The notes beneath the pieces were generated by a model. It was not told the origin of the DNA, did not search any database, and worked only from the letters and a program-made list of their open reading frames with translations. A stretch of 17,778 bases of DNA from assembly GCA_947628025.1 (NCBI GenBank), contig CANQYH010000028.1, positions 1 through 17,778 on the forward strand. The letters are read 5' to 3'. This DNA is from an uncultured Lachnospiraceae bacterium (GTDB taxonomy: Bacteria; Bacillota; Clostridia; Lachnospirales; Lachnospiraceae). Shown one piece after another: positions 8,772 through 15,154 of the stretch. The position numbers were made by a program, and so were the translations under genes. Positions within the stretch are counted from its first letter, which is position 1; each line of letters starts with the position of its first letter.

Positions 8772-8795
8772 TTTCTTCTCCCTTTCCGCGCCGCA

Positions 8796-11700
8796 TCAAT
8801 CCTGCGCATCCAAACTGTCCGACGTCGCGAACGAGCTAAAGCCAAACTCTTTCAGGTTCGCTTTCTGCCGGTCCGTAGCATCGTATATGACCACCCCTAG
8901 TTTCTCGATCGTTCCCAGTTTCTGCCAGTCGATGGAATCGTTATAGCTGATCCGCAGAACCGACCGGCTGACATAGGAGACCGGCGACGGATTCAGGGCA
9001 ATCGACGACAGGTTCGTGACCGGATTATCCACGAGCTCCAGCGTATTCAGCAGAGGCAGCGCCGCCAGCGGTGAAATATCGCTGACCTGATTATGATTCA
9101 GCCTCAGATACACCAGCGACACGCAGGAGGCCAGCGGAGAAACATCCTTAATATGATTGTTTTCCAAATGCATATCGCTGACGTTCGTAAACTTTGCCAG
9201 CGCCTCCACGTTCTCGATCTCGTTGTCTCGCAGATCCAGAGTGTTTTTCTTATTGACCAGTTTTTTAGTCTGCGCCAGCGGTGAAATGTCTTTGATCTTG
9301 TTGGATCTCAGATTCACCGTTTCCAGTTCGTCGATCGTCGTCAGCGCGGACAGATCCTCAATCGCGTTATAGGACAGATCCAGAGAATAAATTTTAAAGC
9401 AATCCTTTAACGGCGAGATATCCGTGATCTGGTTATGGTTCAGGTCTACGTACTGAAGCTGCGAGTTATCCGCCAGCGCCGAGATATCCGTGATCTGATT
9501 GCCCGCTCCTTCCAACCGGTACAGCCTTATCCCCTGAAGAGCGGAAAGATCGCTGACCTGATTATTATTAAACGCCAGCTCGGACAGCCGTGTGCCGCAG
9601 GCAGGCGAGATATCCTCTATATGATTGTTCGAAACGTCTACCGTACCAAGGTTCCCAAACCTGCCCAGCGGGGCAATATCCGCCAGATCGTTCCCGTCCG
9701 CACTGATCGCCAGCAGATCGTCGACGCCGGCCAGAAAATCCAGCGTGGTCAGGCCGTCCTCCGAACAGTAAAGGTACTGCACCGACGCGGGCAGAGAGAT
9801 CGTTTTTTCGTCCAGTTCCGACAGCTTGGACATATACAGGAATTTCAGGGAACCATAGGAACTCAATACGCTCAGATCGGAAACTTTCGTATCGTTGATC
9901 CTCAGATCTTCCAGTAGCGTCAGGTCTTTCAGGCAGCTGATATCCGTCATCCCCGTCGACGACAGGTTCAGGCTCGTGAGGTTTTTCAAATGGTTCAGCG
10001 GAGACACATCCGTAATATCCTCATTATTCTCCAGAGAAAGCTCTTTCAGCCAGGTCAGCTCCCCAATCGCCTCTACATCCTCGTTGTCCATAAAGCAGCC
10101 GTAGATCGAAAGCCGCTCCAGTTTTTTCAGGCTTTTCAGCTTCGCGATATCACGATTATTGATGATATCCCCGAACAGCGACAGCCTCGTTTCTCCCCGG
10201 CTGACATGGGTGTCGCCAATCGTAACATGGTTAAGGCTGAATACCACGACATAAATCACAAAGACTGCCAGACCGCTCCCCAATACGCCGCCGTGGATCC
10301 ACACCGCTTTTTCCCGTTTCTTCCGTTCCAGACGCGGATAATAAAAATATCCAAAAAAGACCGCCAGCGCCACTGAAAACAAGCTCAGCACCAGGGAGCC
10401 CTCCAGGGTCCCATCTCTATAAGAGCCTGTCACATACATCCGGTAGACGACCCACGTCCATACGACAGCGACTACCGACATAAGGATGCTTCCCGCAAGG
10501 CAGAGCCGATTCGGCCTGCGTTCTCTGTTATGGAGGCGCGGATAATAAAAATATCCCAGGCCGGCTGCCGCGATCAAACTCACGGCACACAGACCGCCCT
10601 GTCCCGCCAACAGTACGGCTTCTGCTTCCATGGCCACAGAAGCCACAAAAGTCATCAAAAAAACAAAAAATGCAGCGCCGACCGCGGTCGAGAGCAGGAA
10701 GCAGAGCTTATTAGGGGCCTTTCCTCCGGACGCGTCTGCCGGACGGTTCTTTCCGGCGGATGTTTTTACGCGTTTTTCCGGCTCGGAGCGTTTTTCCGGC
10801 TCAGGCCGTCTTTCACGGACATCCGCGTGAGACGCCGCATCCCGGTCTTCCGCTTCTTTCTCCCTCCGCCTATCATCCGGCACGGAATCTCTGCGGTTTT
10901 TCTGCTGAGCCAGATACTGCTCCTCGCTGATCGTCACTTCATCATCAGAATCCAGTTCCTCCGCATCCGGGCGGTGCGAAATACTGTCCTGACAGGCAAG
11001 CTGCAGCTCCGTCACGGACTGAAAACGGTTCTCCTGGTAGACCGCCATGCCTTTCAGGATCACTTTCTCCTGTTCTTCCGTGATATTTCCATTGACAGAG
11101 GACGGTTTAGCCAGCTCGTCCCGATAGATCCGGTTCATGGCATCGTCCGGCGTGATCCCCGTCACGATCTTGTAGAGCGTCGCGGACAATGCGTAAACAT
11201 CCGTCCACGGACCCTGATTCCCCTTGCTCCTGTACTGCTCTTCCGGCGCATAACCCGGTTTCAGCATCACGGAAAGGCTTTTCTCATCCGCGCCGCTGAC
11301 GTCGCGGGCCGCTCCGAAATCCAGCAGCTTTACGGTCCCGTCCTCCAGCACCATGATATTCGCAGGGCTGATATCCCGATGGATCAATCCCCGCTCGTGT
11401 ACTTTTGCAAGCGCGCTCATAACGGGGGAGAGCAGTTCAAACGCCTGCTCAAAAGACATCAGGCTTTTCTGTGTCAGATAATCTTTCAGGTTGGTCCCCT
11501 CCAGATATTCCATCACGATATACGCCGTATTATTCTCCGCAAAAAAGTCCCGGACCGATACGATATTCGGAAGATTCGAGAACTTTGCCAGCGTCCGGGC
11601 CTCCTCCAGGAAACTGGCTTTCCCCTTTTCAAATACCTCCTGCGCTTTCCCCACACTCGCCGTGATCTCCGCCGAGGCGGTATTATTGCGATTTACAATG

Positions 11701-11939
11701 CCGGAGGGAAAATATTCCTTTATGGCGATCCGGAGTTCCAGATTCCGGTCCCTGCCTATGTAGGTGATGCCGAAACCGCCTTCTCCCAGTACGGCCCCAA
11801 CCTCATACTTCCCATTTAGCAGAGTTCCCGGAGTTAAGTGATGCGGGTCGGTCACATATTCGCTCCGCCTCTTTCCGCAATGCGGACACACTTCCGCCGG
11901 CGAGGGATTCATACAATAAATGCAATATTCCTGCTTCAT
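8796..11939 (-). CDS. Transmembrane Ser/Thr kinase with zinc ribbon and leucine-rich-repeat ectodomain
   Basis: 1047-residue eukaryotic-like protein kinase and probable receptor. Order: zinc ribbon (C6, C9, C18, C21); kinase domain about 44-315 with glycine loop LGEGGFGITY (51-60), K74, HRDISPANIM (187-196), DFG (207-209) and APEEQY (231-236), all catalytic residues present; a charged disordered linker (about 322-410) rich in Glu, Arg and Lys; five hydrophobic helices (about 412-434, 441-466, 478-500, 513-535, 546-569); then about 400 residues of 22-residue internalin/SDS22-like repeats (N-x-I-x-DISPL). An odd helix count with the kinase inside places the repeats outside. GGAGG lies 8 bases before the ATG. 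First gene of the operon with the FHA-ABC transporter and PP2C. Ligand unknown. Confidence 0.93.
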   Translation of the reverse strand: MKQEYCIYCMNPSPAEVCPHCGKRRSEYVTDPHHLTPGTLLNGKYEVGAVLGEGGFGITYIGRDRNLELRIAIKEYFPSGIVNRNNTASAEITASVGKAQEVFEKGKASFLEEARTLAKFSNLPNIVSVRDFFAENNTAYIVMEYLEGTNLKDYLTQKSLMSFEQAFELLSPVMSALAKVHERGLIHRDISPANIMVLEDGTVKLLDFGAARDVSGADEKSLSVMLKPGYAPEEQYRSKGNQGPWTDVYALSATLYKIVTGITPDDAMNRIYRDELAKPSSVNGNITEEQEKVILKGMAVYQENRFQSVTELQLACQDSISHRPDAEELDSDDEVTISEEQYLAQQKNRRDSVPDDRRREKEAEDRDAASHADVRERRPEPEKRSEPEKRVKTSAGKNRPADASGGKAPNKLCFLLSTAVGAAFFVFLMTFVASVAMEAEAVLLAGQGGLCAVSLIAAAGLGYFYYPRLHNRERRPNRLCLAGSILMSVVAVVWTWVVYRMYVTGSYRDGTLEGSLVLSLFSVALAVFFGYFYYPRLERKKREKAVWIHGGVLGSGLAVFVIYVVVFSLNHVTIGDTHVSRGETRLSLFGDIINNRDIAKLKSLKKLERLSIYGCFMDNEDVEAIGELTWLKELSLENNEDITDVSPLNHLKNLTSLNLSSTGMTDISCLKDLTLLEDLRINDTKVSDLSVLSSYGSLKFLYMSKLSELDEKTISLPASVQYLYCSEDGLTTLDFLAGVDDLLAISADGNDLADIAPLGRFGNLGTVDVSNNHIEDISPACGTRLSELAFNNNQVSDLSALQGIRLYRLEGAGNQITDISALADNSQLQYVDLNHNQITDISPLKDCFKIYSLDLSYNAIEDLSALTTIDELETVNLRSNKIKDISPLAQTKKLVNKKNTLDLRDNEIENVEALAKFTNVSDMHLENNHIKDVSPLASCVSLVYLRLNHNQVSDISPLAALPLLNTLELVDNPVTNLSSIALNPSPVSYVSRSVLRISYNDSIDWQKLGTIEKLGVVIYDATDRQKANLKEFGFSSFATSDSLDAQD
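9000..10142 (-). repeat. Leucine-rich-repeat coding array, 66-bp (22-residue) period
   Basis: Codes for residues about 600-980 of the kinase. Roughly a dozen and a half repeats of the form L-x2-L-x-L-x2-N-x-I-x-DISPL-x2-L can be seen, most regular between residues 740 and 970. A 17-base identical stretch (GAGATATCCGTGATCTG on the + strand) occurs at 9415-9431 and 9481-9497, exactly 66 bases apart, so neighbouring units look recently duplicated. The repeat consensus resembles the 22-residue type of Listeria internalins and SDS22. Confidence 0.85.
10333..10556 (-). repeat. Duplicated membrane-segment module within the kinase gene
   Basis: The 20-base sequence CGCGGATAATAAAAATATCC (+ strand) occurs exactly at 10333-10352 and 10537-10556, 204 bases apart. 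It codes for the two copies of GYFYYPRL that end the second and fourth membrane helices, each followed by a short basic loop and another helix. This shows that a helix pair of about 68 residues was duplicated inside the membrane domain. Confidence 0.75.
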
Positions 11940-11985
11940 CTTCCGTTCCTCCAGAATTTAAAATAATTTAAACTCTTTCCGCCAA

Positions 11986-12013
11986 TTTATCACAATCCGT
12001 ATAAAACTGTCAA
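11986..12013 (-). promoter_or_regulatory. Sigma-A promoter of the kinase / FHA-ABC / PP2C operon
   Basis: On the minus strand: TTGACA (12008-12013, perfect -35), a 16-base spacer and GATAAA (11986-11991, 4 of 6) with an extended TG one base upstream of it. The kinase start codon follows about 45 bases after the -10. It lies in the 108-base gap after the antitoxin gene, so the signalling operon can be transcribed independently of the toxin-antitoxin genes. Confidence 0.6.
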
Positions 12014-12047
12014 TAGCTATGCGCAAGAATAGAGCGGCGTGATCCCT

Positions 12048-13049
12048 CTACAGCCGGATCTCTTTCGCATAAGAATAAGGGATGATCTCTCCCTGCCGCG
12101 TCGCGCGGTAGCCCTTTTCCTGGTGGGAATAGTTCGAGATCTCCACAGAACCGAAGTCCGCGAACCTTTCGCAGATCCGCTCCAGCACTTCCTGCTCCTC
12201 CGGCGACAAAATGTCCTGCGGCAGGCCGCGCTCCGGGATGACCTGGTGCCGCTCATAACCGTCCTCAAACACCACTTCGATATGCGCCACATGGTCCGCC
12301 GCGATCATACCGAAAAGCAGGTCGAAATCCTGCGGTACCGGACCGTACGGCAGATGCACATAACACAGGCCGGACATCGAAACGCCGTTTTCCTGATAAA
12401 AGATCATATCGGCATAATTCAAAAGCTTCAGCAGCTTGGTCTTCAGCAGTCCGGCGCTTCTGTGGGCGAAAAACAGGACCATCGCGCAGAGTTTCTCATA
12501 GTCAAACGTTTTAAACCCATTCTCCATAGACGGCGGACGGACGAAAAAGAACTCGGCCAGCTTCCGGCCGGTCCGGTAATCTCCGCCCTGCCGGAGTTTC
12601 TCGACCGTATCCATCAGTCTCTGCCTCTGCCGTCCGTCCAGAGATACCTCGTTCTCCATCAGATAGGTCCGCATATTCTCCGGCTCCCGCAGAAACAGAA
12701 GCAGGCTGTTGTGCGCTTTGTCCTGGATCGAACCGTTCTCATAACGGCGGATCGTTTTATCGCCCCAATTCAGCAGCTTCGAAAAACTCCTCTGGCTCAG
12801 GCCATACTGCTCCCGGATCCGCCGGATCTCCTCCGGCAGCAGCAGCTTATGTCTCCGGCGGTATATGTTATACGCGCGCAGAAGCGTCGCCTCATCCAGC
12901 TCCTCGCAGTAAAACTCTTCGCCGCACTCCGCGCACACCAGCACCTGCGCGTCGGTCTCGATCTCCTCGCCGCATACGTCGTATCTCTCCCGCTTCACTG
13001 CGATCTTCGTCTCGACCTCTTTCCCACATTCCTCACAATATTTTCGCAT
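12048..13049 (-). CDS. Antitoxin: MqsA/YgiT-like zinc finger and HTH fused to a Panacea (DUF4065) domain
   Basis: 333 residues. The N-terminus has two Cys pairs (C5/C8 and C39/C42) as in YgiT/MqsA zinc fingers. An XRE-like helix-turn-helix follows (about 71-109: EEIRRIREQYGLSQRSFSKLLNW and GDKTIRRYENG). The C-terminal half contains the Panacea/SocA-like signature KLLKLLNYADMIFYQENG with YVHLPYGPVPQDF. By family knowledge it should bind and neutralise the toxin encoded 19 bases upstream and repress the operon through its HTH. Start: ATG 13049 has AGGAGG 8 bases upstream; the in-frame GTG at 13058 lies within that site and is rejected. MqsA itself is only about 130 residues, so the extra half is the notable part. 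Confidence 0.87.
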   Translation of the reverse strand: MRKYCEECGKEVETKIAVKRERYDVCGEEIETDAQVLVCAECGEEFYCEELDEATLLRAYNIYRRRHKLLLPEEIRRIREQYGLSQRSFSKLLNWGDKTIRRYENGSIQDKAHNSLLLFLREPENMRTYLMENEVSLDGRQRQRLMDTVEKLRQGGDYRTGRKLAEFFFVRPPSMENGFKTFDYEKLCAMVLFFAHRSAGLLKTKLLKLLNYADMIFYQENGVSMSGLCYVHLPYGPVPQDFDLLFGMIAADHVAHIEVVFEDGYERHQVIPERGLPQDILSPEEQEVLERICERFADFGSVEISNYSHQEKGYRATRQGEIIPYSYAKEIRL

Positions 13050-13068
13050 CGACGCCACCTCCTATATC

Positions 13069-13413
13069 CTATGTAAAAGCGTCCTCATGAAATCCGATAC
13101 ACCGGAGGATCTCCTCTCCGTTTTCCCGCGTGATCTTGATCTTTACATAGAACTGGATACCGGCGATCTCCTTTTTAAACTCCCAGAGATCGCCCGGCCG
13201 GTCAGGATCAAAGTCTTTCTTAGGTCCTTTATAATAATCACCGGCAACAAGCCCCAAAATCTCCTCTTTCGCATCTTTGATCGTTAGTCCACGCCGCGCC
13301 AGCGCCAGCATGTTTTTTCTCCTCGGTACAAAGTCGTATCTTCCGGCGGATACCAGGGCTTTCGCCCTCTCAAGAAATGTCAGGATATCCGCGTGGTCCG
13401 CTTGTCCGATCAA
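13069..13413 (-). CDS. MqsR-family mRNA interferase toxin
   Basis: 114-residue small protein, close to the usual about 100 residues of MqsR. It has the family pattern: N-terminal helix FLERAKALVSAGRY, a middle segment TIKDAKEEILGLVAGDYYKGPKKDFD, then DLWEFKKEIAGIQFYVKIKI, which parallels MqsR's SDFYKSMTTY and QVYLKITVI. MqsR cleaves mRNA in a ribosome-independent way, usually at GCU. It is followed by its antitoxin gene, the toxin-first order known for mqsRA. Start: TTG 13413 has a strong GGAGG 7 bases upstream; the in-frame ATG at 13428 overlaps this site, lacks its own site and would lie only about 4 bases from the predicted transcript start. RNase activity is inferred from the family. Confidence 0.85.
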   Translation of the reverse strand: MIGQADHADILTFLERAKALVSAGRYDFVPRRKNMLALARRGLTIKDAKEEILGLVAGDYYKGPKKDFDPDRPGDLWEFKKEIAGIQFYVKIKITRENGEEILRCIGFHEDAFT

Positions 13414-13417
13414 TCCG

Positions 13418-13426
13418 TCACCTCCC
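13418..13426 (-). promoter_or_regulatory. Strong ribosome-binding site that sets a TTG start for the toxin
   Basis: GGGAGGTGA on the minus strand, almost fully complementary to the 16S rRNA tail. GGAGG (13421-13425) is 7 bases from TTG 13411-13413, the best spacing, while the ATG at 13426-13428 overlaps the site. The weaker start codon may keep toxin output below that of the antitoxin, which has an ATG and an equally good AGGAGG. Confidence 0.7.
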
Positions 13427-13439
13427 ATAGCTTACTTTA

Positions 13440-13467
13440 ATTATAATCGTTTTTTTCCGTTTGTCAA
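13440..13467 (-). promoter_or_regulatory. Consensus sigma-A promoter of the toxin-antitoxin operon
   Basis: On the minus strand: TTGACA (13462-13467), a 16-base spacer and TATAAT (13440-13445); both boxes match the consensus perfectly. Transcription should start near 13432, about 19 bases before the toxin TTG. Such a strong promoter suits an operon held down by its own antitoxin. Confidence 0.85.
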
Positions 13468-13473
13468 TCATTT

Positions 13474-13491
13474 TGCGGTCATAAGACCGCA
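13474..13491. promoter_or_regulatory. Perfect inverted repeat upstream of the toxin-antitoxin promoter, candidate operator
   Basis: TGCGGTC, a 4-base centre ATAA, then GACCGCA: 7-base arms without mismatch, 7 bases upstream of the -35 box. The size fits a dimeric HTH-binding site. It has no T tract on the minus strand, so it is unlikely to terminate the glycerate kinase transcript; on the + strand only TTTT follows. Operator function is inference. Confidence 0.45.
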
Positions 13492-13576
13492 TTTTAAGGG
13501 AATCCGGCCGCCAGTCTAATAACCAACAGCAAGATCCGGCTGCCGCCGGAACAGCTCCCGCATAAAGTCCGCCGCC

Positions 13577-14890
13577 TCACCGGATCGAGCTGAACGTTTT
13601 CACCAGCCGGAACGCCTGTTCCGCAGTGGCCGCCATATTGTAAGCAGCGGTCTTTTTGTCCATGGCTTCCGCCAATGGCACCGCGGTCTGCAGGATCGGG
13701 AAAAACGCGTCGATGCCGCCGTCGTTGCAGGCGGACGCGCCTTTCGCCACGCAGCCGGCAAAGCCCAGCACCGGCTTGCCGAACCGCTTCGCTGTCTGCG
13801 CCACGCCGATGGGCGCTTTTCCCATCACGGTCTGACCGTCCAGACAGCCCTCGCCGGTCACTACGATATCCGCATCTTTCACATGATCCGCCAGCTTCGT
13901 CTCCTCCAGCACGATCTTGACGCCGGATTCCAGCGCCGCATTGGTAAAGGTCAGAAACGCGAAGCCCAGGCCGCCCGCCGCGCCCGCGCCGGGATAGACC
14001 GCGCTGGCACGGACCGTTTTCGCGGCCGCGCATATGCTGCTCTCGGCGCTGTTTCCGGCGGCCGCGCACATGCCGCTCTCGACGCTTTTTCCACCGGCCG
14101 CATGTATACCGCTCCCGACGCTGTTTCCGCCGGACACACGCATACCGCTCCCAACGCTATTCCCGGCGGCCGCACAGTATTCCGCCGCCGTTTCCGCATA
14201 ACGGGCCAGCCAGCCATCCATCTCCCGGACCGTTTCCGGCGACGCGCCTTTCTGCGGCCCGTACACAGCGCTGCAGCCATTCTCGCCGCAGAGCGGATTG
14301 GTCACGTCGCAGGCGATCCTAAACGTACATTCCCTAAGTTCCGGGACCACATTTTCGCCGGTGATCCGCACGACATCTTTCAGCCCGCGCCCATAGCAGG
14401 ACACCGGATTCCCGTCTTTATCCAGGACCCCATATCCCAGTGCCATCAGCATCCCGATGCCGCCGTCGTTGGTGGCGCTTCCGCCGATGCCCACGAGGAA
14501 GCGGCGGCAGCCCTTTCGGATCGCGTCGCAGATCACCTCGCCGACGCCATAGGTCGTGGTATTCAGCGGATCTCGCAGCGCTTCCGGCACCAGAGTGAGC
14601 CCCGCCGCGCCGGCCATCTCGATGATAGCGGTTTTGCCGTCCCCGTCCGTCACGATCCCGTACCGGCAGTCCACCGCCTCCCCCAGCGGTCCTGTCACGC
14701 TCACGCACTGCAGCTCGCCGCCCATGCCGCAGGTCAGCGCCTCCACCGTGCCCTCGCCGCCGTCCGCTACCGGGCGCACGCAGACCTCCGCATCCGGATA
14801 AACACGCTTCACGCCCTCGGCGACGGCCTGTCCCGCCTCGAGCGACGACAGGCTCCCTTTCAGCGAATCGACCGCCACTGTCACTTTCAT
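13577..14890 (-). CDS. Glycerate 2-kinase (GlxK/GarK family) with a repeat-encoded insertion
   Basis: 437-residue cytoplasmic enzyme that phosphorylates glycerate to 2-phosphoglycerate with ATP, feeding glycerate into lower glycolysis. Family landmarks are DSLKGSLSSLEA (8-19), VADGGEGT (41-48), VTGPLGE, GIGGSATNDGG (134-144), ACDVTNPL (193-200), GPQKGAS (211-217), PGAGAAGGLG (300-309) and VTGEGCLDGQTVMGKAPIGVA (344-364). The usual length is about 380; the surplus is a stretch at about 242-290 of four 12-residue repeats just before PGAGAAGG. The frame stays open across it. AGGAGG precedes the ATG by 8 bases. It stands alone, divergent from the WG lipoprotein gene; only a weak TACAAT -10 candidate (14938-14943) is seen upstream. 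Confidence 0.93.
   Translation of the reverse strand: MKVTVAVDSLKGSLSSLEAGQAVAEGVKRVYPDAEVCVRPVADGGEGTVEALTCGMGGELQCVSVTGPLGEAVDCRYGIVTDGDGKTAIIEMAGAAGLTLVPEALRDPLNTTTYGVGEVICDAIRKGCRRFLVGIGGSATNDGGIGMLMALGYGVLDKDGNPVSCYGRGLKDVVRITGENVVPELRECTFRIACDVTNPLCGENGCSAVYGPQKGASPETVREMDGWLARYAETAAEYCAAAGNSVGSGMRVSGGNSVGSGIHAAGGKSVESGMCAAAGNSAESSICAAAKTVRASAVYPGAGAAGGLGFAFLTFTNAALESGVKIVLEETKLADHVKDADIVVTGEGCLDGQTVMGKAPIGVAQTAKRFGKPVLGFAGCVAKGASACNDGGIDAFFPILQTAVPLAEAMDKKTAAYNMAATAEQAFRLVKTFSSIR
14022..14165 (-). repeat. Four tandem 36-bp repeats inside the glycerate kinase gene
   Basis: Units at 14022-14057, 14058-14093, 14094-14129 and 14130-14165, with the first bases of a fifth from 14166. By eye, units 1 and 2 match at 31 of 36 positions and units 3 and 4 at 29 of 36. 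Each codes for 12 residues of a Gly/Ser/Ala-rich pattern (such as GGNSVGSGIHAA). Length 36 keeps the reading frame whatever the copy number, so this looks like a coding minisatellite. Confidence 0.9.
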
Positions 14891-15088
14891 GCCCCATACC
14901 TCCTGCCTCTGTTTTGGAAATTTCTGTAATTAAATACATTGTACGAAAATAACAGCAAAAATGCTATTGGCCGAATGTCCAAATACACGCTCCCCTTTTT
15001 CCACATTCCGTCTATCAGCCAAAATAGGAACCCAATATTTCGCGGCGCGCTCCCCCAGATCTGTCCTGCGCGGCACCCGCGAAACAAT

Positions 15089-15117
15089 TTGCATTTTCCC
15101 GGCATTTATAGTAAAAT
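15089..15117 (+). promoter_or_regulatory. Probable sigma-A promoter of the WG-repeat lipoprotein gene
   Basis: TTGCAT at 15089-15094 (4 of 6), a 17-base spacer and TAAAAT at 15112-15117 (5 of 6), with the ATG 38 bases after the -10. The rest of the 264-base divergent gap (from 14891) holds AT-rich sequence and a GC-rich patch near 15040-15080, without a clear terminator or known riboswitch. Confidence 0.5.
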
Positions 15118-15154
15118 ATGTTTCCAGAGCTTCTAAACAACAAGGGGGAAAAAT

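Noticed and set aside
10530..11819. Plus-strand open frame of 429 codons
   Set aside because: Antisense shadow of the kinase domain; composition is Arg/His/Phe-rich with no domain, while the minus strand has all kinase motifs.
5595..11939. Type VI or type VII secretion locus, because kinase, PP2C and FHA genes occur together
   Set aside because: No VipA/VipB, TssM, EssC-like FtsK ATPase or WXG100 gene is present; the motor is an ABCG ATPase with an ABC-2 permease.
12039..13076. Long plus-strand open frame of 345 codons
   Set aside because: It is the antisense of the antitoxin gene; its protein has no recognisable domain and is His/Arg/Leu-rich, as expected from the opposite strand of a GC-rich gene.
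13474..13491. Rho-independent terminator for glycerate kinase
   Set aside because: The stem is followed by AAATGATTG on the minus strand, not by a T run, so an operator is the better reading.
13494..13576. Possible C-terminal remnant (frame reading DFMRELFRRQPDLAVGY) after the glycerate kinase stop
   Set aside because: The kinase already ends at a normal family length and motif, and the short frame cannot be tied to any protein from sequence alone; chance in GC-rich DNA is likely.
13494..14069. Minus-strand open frame of 191 codons overlapping glycerate kinase
   Set aside because: Lies in another frame of the glycerate kinase gene, is Gly/Arg-rich, and has no ribosome-binding site or domain.
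14022..14165. 36-base repeats that could suggest a CRISPR array
   Set aside because: The units are directly adjacent with no spacers, are imperfect, and stay in the glycerate kinase reading frame.
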